Below, piece after piece: positions 33,805 to 43,065 of a DNA stretch of 64,000 bases. Made by a program: the position numbers and the translations under genes. Position 1 is the stretch's first letter; each line of letters opens with the position of its first letter. The notes under the pieces were generated by a model. It ran no database searches. It saw only the letters and a program-made list of their open reading frames with translations, and was not told where the DNA came from. Source of the stretch: Myxococcus dinghuensis (GTDB taxonomy: Bacteria > Myxococcota > Myxococcia > Myxococcales > Myxococcaceae); the NCBI RefSeq assembly GCF_024198235.1, contig NZ_JAKCFB010000003.1, forward strand, positions 248,001 through 312,000, read 5' to 3'.

Positions 33805-34022
33805 GCCATCGCGCGGCGCACGCGTGAACCCACGGCGAGCAGTTCGAACCGGAGCGCACGCTGGAGAGCCGCGACGGCGCGGGTGAGGCCGTCGCCCGCG
33901 TGCACCAGACCCTCTACGTGCGTCGACGCACCCGGGAAGCACCTCCGCTGGCGGGAGCCCCCTCTCAGCGCACGCCACCGAGAAGGGCCTCCCGACGCGG
34001 GCGAACGGCGCGTGAAGCGGAC

Positions 34023-34307
34023 TCAGCCCTGCGGCCCCTGACAGTCGACCGGTCCCCAGACATACACCGCATAGGGCGTCACCGTGCCCGTGCGACGCAG
34101 CGGGGAGAAGCACTCACACTGCTGCGCCCCCACCGGCGCCCCGCTGTGGCTCGCGTCGGCGTAGTACTCGAGCGAGTACGCGATGGCGCAGATGAGCTCC
34201 ACGGAGTCCTCGCGCACGGCGAGGTCCCCCTGCGCCCCCACGTCCGCGCCCCCACAGCCCATCCCCAGTCCGGCCGCCACCAGCCCCGCGATGATCGTCG
34301 TCCGCAT
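34023..34307 (-). CDS. Small lipoprotein
   Basis: A 94-residue predicted lipoprotein. MRTTIIAGLVAAGLGMGC ends in a lipobox-like LGMGC. The mature part includes ELICAIAYSLEY, QQCECFS and VDCQ, so several disulfides are possible. Start: ATG with AGGAGG 7 nt upstream. Function unknown. It is divergent from the FUSC gene across a 243-bp region in which nothing else was seen. Confidence 0.68.
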   Translation of the reverse strand: MRTTIIAGLVAAGLGMGCGGADVGAQGDLAVREDSVELICAIAYSLEYYADASHSGAPVGAQQCECFSPLRRTGTVTPYAVYVWGPVDCQGPQG

Positions 34308-34550
34308 CTCTGCCTCCTGTTGGAATGAAACGGCTCACCGAGCGACCGCCCGATGATGGCGCCGAGCCACCAATCCGCGCAATCCCCGCCCGCTGAGAGC
34401 ACCGGGTAAAACACGCCCCTCCGGGTCACTCTCGTGAGCGCTCTGAGGAACGGCCGGGGGCCCGGCGCGCGAGCGAGCACGTGGAGCTGTCGTCCGCCCT
34501 TCACCGTGTCCACATGAGGAGCTTCATCGCTGACGCGGAGGCCCTCGAAC

Positions 34551-36641
34551 ATGCACCGACTGCTGCGCCACATCCGGCGGTTCTTCCGGCTGCAACCCGG
34601 ACGTCCCGCCTGGGTGGCGGGCATCCGCGCCGCGCTCGCAGTCACCGTGCCCTTCTCCATCGCCACGGTGCTCGGCTTCCGGGAGGCGGGCTGGACGGGC
34701 CTCACCGGCCTGCTCGTCACGCTCGCCAACCCCGGCGGCGCCTACCAGGGTCGGGCGCGGGTCATGGGCGCGGTGGCCATCCTGGGCGCGCTCGTCGGGG
34801 CGCTCGCCGCCCTGGCCGGGGGCAACCTGTGGCTGGACGCCACGCTGCTGCTGGTGGGCGTGTTCGCCATGACGTTCGCGCGCGTGTTCGGCGACACGGT
34901 GGGGTCGGTCGGCGACAAGCTCGCCGTCATCTTCGTCGCGTCGCTGGGTGTCCACGCCGTGGGGGTCGACGCCGCCGCCACGCGGGGCGCCGCGCTGTTG
35001 TTCGGCGGCGCGTGGGCCATGCTCCAGTCCCTGCTGCTCTGGCCCCTGCACCCCTACCTGCCCTCGCGCAAGGCCATCTCCCGCGTCTACACGGAGCTGG
35101 GGGACAGCGCCCACGAGATGGCCTCGCTCACCCGCGTCGCCGCGCCCCTGGAGGCCTGGGAGGCGGCCATCGCCCGGCACTCCCCCATCCGCGTGCAGTT
35201 CGAGCAGGCGCGGCAGACCCTGGCCGCCACCCGCGTGGGACGCGGCGACGAGACCGAGCGGGGCGAGCACCTGCTCGTCCTCCTGGAGCAGAGCGAGCAG
35301 GTGCTCGCCGTGCTCTTCGCGCTCAGCCAGGCCATGGAGATCGCCAGCGGCGAGCCACGCCTGCGCCACGTCCGGGAGGAGGTGGCCCAGGCCTGTGAGC
35401 GCTACGCGGCCATCTCCCACCGCGTGGCCGCCATCGCCCGGGAACCGGAGACGGCGGGCGTCTACTGGCCGCGCATCCCCACCAACGCGGAGGAGTTCGG
35501 CCTCGAGGGCAAGTGGCTCCGGCAGACCCCCGTCTCCGTGCTGGAGCTGCTCGCCCGGCTGCGCGAATGCGCGAGCGCCACGCAGCGGGCCGCGACGGAC
35601 ATGCGGCGTGGCGACCCCGTCTCCGTGGGCAACCCCGAGGCGGCGCTCGCGCTGATGCAGCACCGCCCCCTGCTCCAGACGCTGAAGGAGAACCTCAACC
35701 CCCACTCCGTGGCGCTGCGTCACGCCCTGCGCGCGGGGACGGTCGCCGCGGTGGCGCTCATCGTCACGCGCGTGCTGAAGCTGGGCGAGCCGTTCTGGGT
35801 GGTGCTCGCCGCCATCGGTATCCTCCAGCCCTACTCCGCCAACACCGAGGAGCGCGCGCTCCAGCGCGTCACCGGCACGCTCCTGGGCGGCACGCTCGCG
35901 GCCGTCATCGCCACGGTGGTGGGCTCGCAGTACGTGCTCATCCTCGTGATTGGCCTGCTCACCGCGACGTCCGTCTCCCTGCTGCCCCTCAACTTCGGCG
36001 CGTTCCAGATCCTCCTCACCCCGGATTTCCTGCTGCTCGCCACGCTGAGCACCGGGGACTGGTCCGTCGCGGAGAACCGCGCCCTGGGCGTGCTCGTGGC
36101 GTGCGCGCTGGCCCTCACGGGCGTGTGGCTCCTGTGGCCCTATCCGGAGCGGCGCCGCTTCCCGGACGCGGCCGCCAGCGTGCTGCGCGCGGACGGGCAC
36201 TACTTCCGCCAGGTCGCCGCCAGCCGCAGCGGCAGCGAGCCGCAGGTCAACGCCGCCCGGCGCGACTTCGGCCTGGCCCTGCTGGACGCGGAGGCGTCGT
36301 TCGAGCGCCTCATGGCGGAGTACCGCGGCCCCGCCCACCGCCTGGAGCCGGCCATGGCCCTGCTCACCTACTCGCGCCGACTCGCCGCGTCAGTCACCGC
36401 GCTCGGAGAGCAGAAGGCCGTCGCGCAATCCTCGGACATGCTCGAGGTGGTGGCCAGCCGGGCCAGCGGCGCGCTCGACTCGCTCGCCGATTCGCTCAAG
36501 CAGGGCCAGACACCGCCCCCCATCCCTTCGCTCCCCGTGCGGGACCTCGTCGACGACCCGGTGTCCGGCAAGCTCATCGAGCGTGTCCCCCGGCAGCTCG
36601 AAATCCTCCACGGCGCGGTCCAGAAGCTGTCCTTGACGTGA
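34551..36641 (+). CDS. FUSC family inner-membrane protein (YccS/YhfK/aromatic-acid exporter-like)
   Basis: A 696-residue membrane protein of the fusaric-acid-resistance-like superfamily. The N-terminal bundle of about six hydrophobic segments (about 20-165) starts with GIRAALAVTVPFSIATVLGF. A long helical cytoplasmic region (about 170-390) comes next. A second bundle (about 395-540, RHALRAGTVAAVALIVTRVLK and LVIGLLTATSVSLLPLNFGAF) and a helical tail complete the protein. The duplicated layout is typical. Start: ATG with GGAGG 9 nt upstream. A role in efflux of small aromatic or toxic compounds is possible, but no periplasmic adaptor (HlyD-like) gene is adjacent. Confidence 0.85.
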   Translation: MHRLLRHIRRFFRLQPGRPAWVAGIRAALAVTVPFSIATVLGFREAGWTGLTGLLVTLANPGGAYQGRARVMGAVAILGALVGALAALAGGNLWLDATLLLVGVFAMTFARVFGDTVGSVGDKLAVIFVASLGVHAVGVDAAATRGAALLFGGAWAMLQSLLLWPLHPYLPSRKAISRVYTELGDSAHEMASLTRVAAPLEAWEAAIARHSPIRVQFEQARQTLAATRVGRGDETERGEHLLVLLEQSEQVLAVLFALSQAMEIASGEPRLRHVREEVAQACERYAAISHRVAAIAREPETAGVYWPRIPTNAEEFGLEGKWLRQTPVSVLELLARLRECASATQRAATDMRRGDPVSVGNPEAALALMQHRPLLQTLKENLNPHSVALRHALRAGTVAAVALIVTRVLKLGEPFWVVLAAIGILQPYSANTEERALQRVTGTLLGGTLAAVIATVVGSQYVLILVIGLLTATSVSLLPLNFGAFQILLTPDFLLLATLSTGDWSVAENRALGVLVACALALTGVWLLWPYPERRRFPDAAASVLRADGHYFRQVAASRSGSEPQVNAARRDFGLALLDAEASFERLMAEYRGPAHRLEPAMALLTYSRRLAASVTALGEQKAVAQSSDMLEVVASRASGALDSLADSLKQGQTPPPIPSLPVRDLVDDPVSGKLIERVPRQLEILHGAVQKLSLT

Positions 36642-36773
36642 GACATCCAACAGCCCTCGCGGACCAGGCGAGCCTTCACCAATTGACACGGCGAGGGCGA
36701 GGGCCTACGCCTTCGCCCCCAAGCTCCGGCGGAGGCCTCTCCGCCGCACCGAACGCTCCCTCCGGTCCGCTCC

Positions 36774-37925
36774 ATGATTTCGCTCCTCCTGTACCAGCTC
36801 ACCGGCATCCACCTCTTCGAGGACCGCACCTTCCGGGCCGGCGCCGCCTTCTTCCTCGCCACGTTCCTGGTGCTGGTGGGGATGCCGTGGTGGATCCGCT
36901 TCCTGAAGCGCTACAACGCCACGTCCGACTTCGAGCAGGGCAAGCGCGAGCCCCCGCCCATCCTCGGCGGCATGCTGCTCGTGTTCGCGGTGCTGGTCAC
37001 CTCGCTGTGCTTCTCCCAGCTCAACGCCTACTCCGTCTCCACGCTCATCATCCTGGTCACCTACGGCGCCGTGGGCGCGGTGGATGACCTGGCGAAGATC
37101 CGCAACAAGCGGCTGGTCGCGCTGGGGAAGATGTCCCGCGCGGACTACCAGGCCAAGGCGGACGGCATCTCCGCGCGCGTGCGGCTCCTGCTCTACCTGG
37201 GCCTGTCGTTCGTCATCGCCATCTTCGCGTACAAGTTCATCCCCGGTCTCACCGGGCAGATCAGCGTCCCGTTCGTGAAGCCGGAGATCTGGTTCCCCAG
37301 CCTGCCCAACTGGGCCTTCATCATCCTGATGACGCTGGTGATCACCTCCACGGCCAACGGCGCGAACTTCACGGACGGCCTCGATTCGCTCGTCTCCGTG
37401 CCGCTCATCACCACGTCCCTGTTCGCCGGCGTGGTGGCGTACTTCTCCGGCAACGTCGTCTTCGCCCGCTACTTCCTCATCCCCCACCTGCCCGGCGCGG
37501 ACGAGCTGTTCCCCATCTGCCTGAGCCTCGTGGGCGCCCTGAGCGCCTACCTCTGGTACAACAGCCCTCCGGCGGAGATCTACATGGGGGACACCGGCGC
37601 CATCGGCCTGGGCGGCGCGGTGGGCATCATCTTCGTGCTGCTGAAGATCGAGCTGTTCCTCCCCATCGTCGGAGTCGTGCTCGTCGTCGAGCTGCTCTCC
37701 GTCGCGCTGCAGATCACCGGCTTCAAGCTGACGCGGAGGCTGTCCTCGGACGGCCAGGGCGCGCGCCTCCTGCTGAAGGCGCCCTACCACCACCACCTGC
37801 AGCTCAAGTGGCAGGGTCGCTTCGACTCGCCCCAGGCCGTCAATTCCAAGATCATCTGGCGCTTCCACCTCATCTCCGTCTTCACCCTCGCCCTGGGCCT
37901 GCTCATCTTCTTCAAGATTCGCTGA
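36774..37925 (+). CDS. MraY-like phospho-N-acetylmuramoyl-pentapeptide transferase
   Basis: A 383-residue polytopic enzyme that transfers phospho-MurNAc-pentapeptide to undecaprenyl phosphate (lipid I synthesis), or a close relative. Conserved elements: GAVDDLAKIRNKR (Asp pair), NFTDGLDSL, EIYMGDTGA and the His motif PYHHHLQLKW. The N-terminal motif is PPPILGGM rather than the usual TPTMGG. About ten membrane segments are visible. It stands apart from any mur/fts genes here, so it may be a second, specialised copy; the rest of the genome is needed to tell. A TTGACA hexamer at 36683-36688 with TACGCC 17 nt later is a weak promoter candidate. Confidence 0.85.
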   Translation: MISLLLYQLTGIHLFEDRTFRAGAAFFLATFLVLVGMPWWIRFLKRYNATSDFEQGKREPPPILGGMLLVFAVLVTSLCFSQLNAYSVSTLIILVTYGAVGAVDDLAKIRNKRLVALGKMSRADYQAKADGISARVRLLLYLGLSFVIAIFAYKFIPGLTGQISVPFVKPEIWFPSLPNWAFIILMTLVITSTANGANFTDGLDSLVSVPLITTSLFAGVVAYFSGNVVFARYFLIPHLPGADELFPICLSLVGALSAYLWYNSPPAEIYMGDTGAIGLGGAVGIIFVLLKIELFLPIVGVVLVVELLSVALQITGFKLTRRLSSDGQGARLLLKAPYHHHLQLKWQGRFDSPQAVNSKIIWRFHLISVFTLALGLLIFFKIR

Positions 37926-37961
37926 CCCCGCCCGGCCGAATCCCTCTCACCGCGCCGGGCC

Positions 37962-37985
37962 GCGCGAGGCATTGACGCCTCGCGC
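37962..37985 (+). terminator. Terminator hairpin after mraY-like gene
   Basis: GCGCGAGGC and GCCTCGCGC form a perfect 9-bp stem around ATTGAC, 36 bp downstream of the stop. No T-run. Confidence 0.55.
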
Positions 37986-38026
37986 CGAAGACAGGCAATC
38001 CCTGACGTCCACCCACACCTCCTCAA

Positions 38027-38065
38027 TTCCCGCAATGCGCGTCATAATGACGGGCACTGCGGGAA
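38027..38065. promoter_or_regulatory. 39-nt near-perfect palindrome before methyltransferase gene
   Basis: Nested inverted repeats share one centre (38046): TTCCCGCA/TGCGGGAA outside, TGC/GCA in between and CGTCAT/ATGACG inside. In all, 17 of 19 arm positions pair. The right arm touches the AAGGAGG Shine-Dalgarno site (38064-38070) of the downstream gene. It could be an operator or a stable mRNA hairpin limiting translation. Confidence 0.65.
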
Positions 38066-38076
38066 GGAGGTCCGGG

Positions 38077-39045
38077 ATGTTCGACGTCCTCGAGGTCGCC
38101 AGACAGCTCAAGAACGCCGTGCTGGCGGAGCCGGAGCGCTTCGATGCGACGGAGGCGGACGCCTGGGTGACGGGGCTGCCGGGCCCCGGGGAGGTCCAGG
38201 TGCGGACGGGGCGGGAGCCCTTGTGGCGCAACCTGGGGTACTGGCGGGACGTGGAGCGGGTGGATGAGAGCAATTGCGAGCGCGCCGGGGAGCTGTTCGC
38301 CGCGGCGCAGGCCCGGCTCGCCCACCTGCTGGCGACGACCGCGGGGTTGAGGGAGGCGGACGCGGTGCTCGACTGCGGCTTCGGGTACGCGGACCAGGAC
38401 ATCCTCTGGGCGGAGGACTACCGCCCCGCCCGCATCGTCGGGCTCAACGCCACGCCCCACCAGGTGCGGGTCGGCCGGGAGCGGATGCGCCTGCTGGGCC
38501 TGGAGCCGGTGGTGAGCCTGGAGCTGGGCTCCGCGACCCGGGTCCCCTTCGGCGCGGACGCGTTCGACGTCGTCTTCGCCCTGGAGTCCGCCATCCACTT
38601 CCGCACCCGCGAGGACTTCCTCCGCGAGGCCGCGCGCGTGCTGCGGCCAGGGGGGCGGCTCGTCGTCGCGGACCTCTGCCAGCGCACGGACCGGGAGACG
38701 GGCGTGGGGCTGCGGCGGCGCCTGCGCCACCGGTACTGGCGCGGCCGGTATGCCTTCCCGGAGGCCAACGTCTGGACGACGCAGCGCTATGCGGCGGAGC
38801 TGGGCCGGGCGGGCTTCGAGGCCATCCGCCTGACGTCCATCGCCTCCGACGTCTTCCCCGCCGTCAACACGGCGCTGGCGGCGCTCCGGGGGACACGCGC
38901 CGCCGCGTCCCCTCCGGAGAGCCGCTCCCTCGCCCAGGTGCGCTCGGACGTGAGGCACGCCCGGGGGATGGAGTTCGAGGAGCTCCACTGGCTGACCCGG
39001 TTCAACTGCGACGAGTACGTCATCGTCTCCGCCGTCCGCTCCTGA
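38077..39045 (+). CDS. SAM-dependent methyltransferase (class I, small-molecule type)
   Basis: A 322-residue Rossmann-fold methyltransferase. The SAM motif I is VLDCGFGYADQDILWAE (Gly-rich loop slightly altered from DxGxGxG). GLNATPHQVRVGRER, FDVVFALESAIHF and RVLRPGGRLVVADLC follow. The ESAIHF and HQV elements resemble sugar O-methyltransferases and tocopherol/sterol C-methyltransferases. Start: ATG with AAGGAGG 6 nt upstream; a 39-nt palindrome ends at this site. It converges with jetC (25 bp between stops) where a jetD gene would be expected. No link between the two is evident. Confidence 0.83.
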   Translation: MFDVLEVARQLKNAVLAEPERFDATEADAWVTGLPGPGEVQVRTGREPLWRNLGYWRDVERVDESNCERAGELFAAAQARLAHLLATTAGLREADAVLDCGFGYADQDILWAEDYRPARIVGLNATPHQVRVGRERMRLLGLEPVVSLELGSATRVPFGADAFDVVFALESAIHFRTREDFLREAARVLRPGGRLVVADLCQRTDRETGVGLRRRLRHRYWRGRYAFPEANVWTTQRYAAELGRAGFEAIRLTSIASDVFPAVNTALAALRGTRAAASPPESRSLAQVRSDVRHARGMEFEELHWLTRFNCDEYVIVSAVRS

Positions 39046-39070
39046 CGCGGGGAGCGGGCCGAGCCACGCC

Positions 39071-42000
39071 TCACGCGCTCCGGGCCTCTCGCTCGGCGCG
39101 GTAGGCTTCGATGGTGAGGTGGCGGACGCGGGAGCGGCGCCCCTCCTCGTTGTGGACGTAGCCCACGCTGGCCACGTACGGCTCGATGACGCGCAGCTTC
39201 TGCAGCGGCGTCACGATGAGCAACTGCAGGTCCAGCCGCCGGAAGAGCTCCAGGCCATACGCCGCCGACTCGTCGGAGCCGCGCCCGAAGGCCTCGTCGA
39301 TGACGACGAAGCGGAAGGAGCGCGAGCGCGTCTCGCCCCACTGCAAGCCGAACTGGCACGCGAGGCTCGCGGCGAGCACCGTGTACGCGAGCTTCTCCTT
39401 CTGGCCGCCCGACTTGCCGCCGGAGTCCGCGTAGTGCTCGTGCTCCTGGTCATCCGCCCGCCACCGCTCGGAGGCGGAGAAGGTGAACCAGTTGCGCACG
39501 TCCGTCACCCGGCGCGTCCAGCGGGCGTCCGCGTCCGCCGAGCCCTCGCGCCCCCGGAAGCGCTCGATGATGCGCTTCACCTCCAGGAACTTCTCCTCGG
39601 CGCGGGCCTCCTCCCCCGCCGCGTCGAGCGCGCCCTCGGTGCAGGCGCGCAGCTCGCGGAGGAAGTCGCGGATGTCGGCGTCCAGGCAGGGCGCCGCCTC
39701 CAGGACGATGTACCGGTCCGGGTTGTAGTCGATGGCGCGCAGGGAGCGGTTGATGGTGGCCACGCGTTCGCGGATGGCGTGTCGCTCGCGGTGCAACTGC
39801 GCCTGGAAGTTGGCCACCTCCCGCAGCGCGTTCTCGTTGAGCAGGCACTTGAAGCGGGCCTCGAAGCGCGGCAGGTCGTCCGCGCGCAGCGACTGGAGCA
39901 TCCGTGCGTAGGCCGGCGCGGCGTCGATGCTCGCGTCCACCTCCTGCGTCTCCTGCGGGAAGGCGGCGCGGTAGGCCTGCATCGCGCCGACCAGCGCGTC
40001 CCGGGCCTTCTCCAGCTTGCGCCCCTCCGCGTCGATGCGGGCCTGGAGCCGCTCGCGCAGGAGCCGCTCCCGCTCGTCACAGGTCTCCGCGTCCAGCGCG
40101 GCGCCCGCTTGCGCCTCGTCGCACAACGTTGCCACGCGCGGGTAGAACGCCCGGACGTCGTCCGCCGCGCCCTGGGCCGCGGACTGGCAGGAGGCCAGCG
40201 CCCGTCGCGTCGCCTCTTCCCGCTCCTCCTGGCGGCCCTGACGCTTCTCCACCGCCTTGAGGGACTCCTCCGTCGCGGCCAGCTCCCGTTCGAGGGTGGA
40301 GAGCTGCCGCTCGAAGCCGCGCAGCACGTCGGACTCGGACTCCAGCTCCCGCAGCCGCTCCTCCTGGCGTTGGACGTCCCCCGCGACCGACCGCCAGTCC
40401 AGCTCGACGAAGGAGTCGAAGACGGCCAGTTGCCCCAGCAGCTCCGCCCGCACCTGGAGGCCCTTGCCGCGCGCCTCCACGTCCACCATGCGGGCCGTGG
40501 CGGCCTGGAGGCGAGCCTCCAGTGCCCGCGCCTCGGACTCCACCGCGCGTCGCTTGGAGTCGTTCGTCCACCCCAACACCCACTGGGAGCGGTCGTCCAC
40601 GCGGCGCCGGTCATCCTTCACGTGCCGCTCGCCCCCCGTCTTCACCTGCCCCGCCCGGGTGAGCGCCTGCCGGTGCCGGGCGAACTGCTCCGGCGTGTCG
40701 CAGCAGACGTAGTCGAAGCCGGACGCGAGCCGCGCCTCCAGCCACCGCGCCATGCGGGTGCCAGGCTTGACGAGCAGCTTGTGCAGCAGCGACGCGGGCT
40801 GCGGCTCGAGGGCGCGCGCCGCCCCCTCGTCACGCACCCGGAAGTAGACCAGGCGCTGGTCGAGGTGCGTGCGCTCCACCCACTGGCTCACGCGCGCCGC
40901 GTCCCCGTCCGCCACCAGCAACGACAGGCCGAAGGAGGACAGCACGCGCTCGATGGCGCCCGTCCAGGCCTGCGCCTCGTCGCGGACCCGCAGGAGCTCT
41001 CCCACGAAGGGCAGCGCCTCCTCGGACAGCCCCAGGTCGGCGCACAGCCGCGACCGCAGGTGGAGCAGGCGCGCGGGGATGTTGGAGCGCTGGTGGCGCA
41101 GCGACTCCAGCTCGACGGAGAGCACCTCGTGCGAGCGCTTGAGGTCGCGCAGGTCCATGCCCAGCTCGGCCTGGGCGGTGCGTGCCTCGGCCAGCTCCGC
41201 CGCCGTCGTCTCGCGCTGGCGCTGGATGGCCCGGCCGTTCGCGACGAACATCTCCAGGTCGCTCGCGGCGGAGAGGCCCACGGCCTGGGCCATGCGCGTG
41301 TAGCGGTCCGCCTTCAGCGCCCGGTCGTCGCGCTCGCGCCGGCGTCGGGCCAGCTCCAGCTTCGCAGACTCCAGCCGGTCGCCGCCGCTGGCGGAGATGG
41401 CCTGCTTGAGGCGGTCCCGCTCCAACAACTGCTGACCGCGTCCGTCCCGGAGCCGCTCGGCCTCCAGGCGCAGCCGCTCACCGCCCTGCGCCAGCTCCGC
41501 GAGCCGCGCCTCGAACAGCCGCGTCTTCTGCTCGGAGAACCAGGGGCGCAGCGCCTCCCGGCAACCACGCGCCGCGTCCAGCTCCGCCGTGAGCGCCGCG
41601 TGACGCTCACAGCCCGCGACCAGCGGCGTCAACTGCCCCACCTGCCGCTTCGCCTTCAGGACGGCTTCATGCGCGCGGTGCAGGTCGTCGAAGTGCTCGG
41701 TGAGCGCGGCCAGCCGCGACTCGACCTCGAACGGCGGCAACATGTGCTGACGCACGAAATCCGTGAGGTTCCCCACGGACTTCATGGACACCGTCTGGAG
41801 GAACAGGTCCAGCGCCTGCTCGTTCTCCAGGCCGAAGCGGCGGCGGAACGCGGCCTGGTAGGGTGGGAAGGTCTCGTGGACCTCCGGCGCGAGCGCGCGC
41901 AGGCGCTTCTTCAGGGCGTTGAGGTCCGAGCCCAGGCGCGAGAAGTGCTCCGCGATGGAGAGCCGCCCGTCCGCGACGACGTGCAGGCGCGTGGGCGGGC

Positions 42001-42454
42001 TGTCCGCGTCGCGCATCCACAGCACCTGCGCGAGCGTCACGTCCTGGCCATACCCTTCGTTGTGGAAGTGGGCCAACAGCACGGAGCTCGTGGGCGCGTC
42101 GCGGAGGAACACGGGCCGGGCCCCCTGTCCGGCCTCGCCCCGCTCGGACTTGTACTGGCCCCGCACGTACGAGCGCAGCGAACGCTCGCGGGACTCCGCG
42201 CCCGCAGCCTTGTTGTAGGCCAGCTTCTGCGGGGGCACGAGCAGCGTGACGAGCCCGTCCACCAACGTCGACTTGCCCGAGCCGATGTCCCCCGTGAGCA
42301 GGCCACTTTCACCGTGCAGGTCGAGGTGCCACACCCGCTGATGGAAGGTGCCCCAGTTGAAGACCTCGAACCGGTGCAGCCGGAACCCCGCGCGCTCGTT
42401 CGGCGCCCCCACGTCCAGGAGCTCCGCCTGCGTCAGTGCGTTCGCCGTCGTCAC
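39071..42454 (-). CDS. jetC: JetC: Wadjet SMC-like (MukB-type) ATPase
   Basis: A 1127-residue SMC-family ATPase, the motor of Wadjet/MksBEF-type condensins that extrude DNA loops and recognise small circular DNA. It begins with a GTG overlapping the jetB stop by 4 bp. Features: FNWGTFHQRVWHLDL, Walker A GDIGSGKST at 55-63, AYNKAAGAESRERSLRSY, two long coiled-coil arms with a hinge near 500-640, signature SGGKSGGQKEKLAYTVLA, and Walker B FVVIDEAFGRGSDESA. All ATPase motifs appear intact. It forms an operon with jetA and jetB. The usual fourth gene, jetD (the toprim nuclease), is absent downstream. Confidence 0.9.
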   Translation of the reverse strand: MTTANALTQAELLDVGAPNERAGFRLHRFEVFNWGTFHQRVWHLDLHGESGLLTGDIGSGKSTLVDGLVTLLVPPQKLAYNKAAGAESRERSLRSYVRGQYKSERGEAGQGARPVFLRDAPTSSVLLAHFHNEGYGQDVTLAQVLWMRDADSPPTRLHVVADGRLSIAEHFSRLGSDLNALKKRLRALAPEVHETFPPYQAAFRRRFGLENEQALDLFLQTVSMKSVGNLTDFVRQHMLPPFEVESRLAALTEHFDDLHRAHEAVLKAKRQVGQLTPLVAGCERHAALTAELDAARGCREALRPWFSEQKTRLFEARLAELAQGGERLRLEAERLRDGRGQQLLERDRLKQAISASGGDRLESAKLELARRRRERDDRALKADRYTRMAQAVGLSAASDLEMFVANGRAIQRQRETTAAELAEARTAQAELGMDLRDLKRSHEVLSVELESLRHQRSNIPARLLHLRSRLCADLGLSEEALPFVGELLRVRDEAQAWTGAIERVLSSFGLSLLVADGDAARVSQWVERTHLDQRLVYFRVRDEGAARALEPQPASLLHKLLVKPGTRMARWLEARLASGFDYVCCDTPEQFARHRQALTRAGQVKTGGERHVKDDRRRVDDRSQWVLGWTNDSKRRAVESEARALEARLQAATARMVDVEARGKGLQVRAELLGQLAVFDSFVELDWRSVAGDVQRQEERLRELESESDVLRGFERQLSTLERELAATEESLKAVEKRQGRQEEREEATRRALASCQSAAQGAADDVRAFYPRVATLCDEAQAGAALDAETCDERERLLRERLQARIDAEGRKLEKARDALVGAMQAYRAAFPQETQEVDASIDAAPAYARMLQSLRADDLPRFEARFKCLLNENALREVANFQAQLHRERHAIRERVATINRSLRAIDYNPDRYIVLEAAPCLDADIRDFLRELRACTEGALDAAGEEARAEEKFLEVKRIIERFRGREGSADADARWTRRVTDVRNWFTFSASERWRADDQEHEHYADSGGKSGGQKEKLAYTVLAASLACQFGLQWGETRSRSFRFVVIDEAFGRGSDESAAYGLELFRRLDLQLLIVTPLQKLRVIEPYVASVGYVHNEEGRRSRVRHLTIEAYRAEREARSA

Positions 42455-43065
42455 TCCACACCTCCGGTCGACTCCGTGAGATGGGCCCGATACCGGGCGA
42501 GCCGCTGCTCGAAGTCCCCCAGCCACTGCGCGTCGACGAAGGCCTTGAGGATGCGCCGGACTTCGAACGTGTCCCCCGCCTCGCCCAGCGGGCGCAGGAA
42601 TCCCAGCGACACCGCCTTCTCGATGTCCCCGTCCACGCGATCCCTCCACCGCGCCTCGTTGGTGCCCTCGGGTTGGAAGAGCTGGACGAGCTCGCGCAGC
42701 TCCGCGCGCCGCAGCACCAGCCGCCCGCCTTCTGCGGAGGCGTCCGCTTCCGCGAGCTTCTTGCGCAGCAGCGCGAGCAGCAGGCTGACGCCGAACCCGA
42801 GCTGTCGACGCGCCACGAGTCGCGGCAGCTCCGGGGCCCCGTCCGAGGCGGCGCGCTGACGCAGGAACGCGTGGCCCTCCGCCTCGTCGAGCATCAACTG
42901 GAGGCCCAGCACCCCCAGTTGGTCCTTCACCCGCGCGCGCAGTTGGAGCAGGGACTGCCATGTCCCGGGGCTCTCGTCCCGGTAGACGACCCCCTTCATG
43001 AGGGAGACGAGCACGAACGACAGCGCGTCCTGTGCCGTGGAGGGATTCGGGGCGACGTTCGTCAT
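42451..43065 (-). CDS. jetB: JetB: DUF4194 kleisin-associated (KITE-like) subunit
   Basis: A 204-residue protein matching DUF4194. The N-terminal FVLVSLMKGVVYRDESPGTWQSLL, then LGLQLMLDEAEGHAFLRQ, are typical. The C-terminal winged-helix part holds DIEKAVSLGFLRPL and FEVRRILKAFVDA. In Wadjet complexes JetB dimers bridge the kleisin JetA to JetC. It overlaps jetA by 4 bp at its start and jetC by 4 bp at its end, so all three are translationally coupled. It has no Shine-Dalgarno site of its own. Confidence 0.88.
   Translation of the reverse strand: MTNVAPNPSTAQDALSFVLVSLMKGVVYRDESPGTWQSLLQLRARVKDQLGVLGLQLMLDEAEGHAFLRQRAASDGAPELPRLVARRQLGFGVSLLLALLRKKLAEADASAEGGRLVLRRAELRELVQLFQPEGTNEARWRDRVDGDIEKAVSLGFLRPLGEAGDTFEVRRILKAFVDAQWLGDFEQRLARYRAHLTESTGGVE

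Noticed and set aside
37787..37803. TACCACC in the mraY-like gene as another regulon box
   Set aside because: It is the codon run for the conserved HHH motif and has no second palindrome arm.
38077..39045. Whether the gene after jetC could be a divergent jetD
   Set aside because: It is on the opposite strand and has clear SAM-methyltransferase motifs, with no toprim or DUF3322/DUF2220 features.
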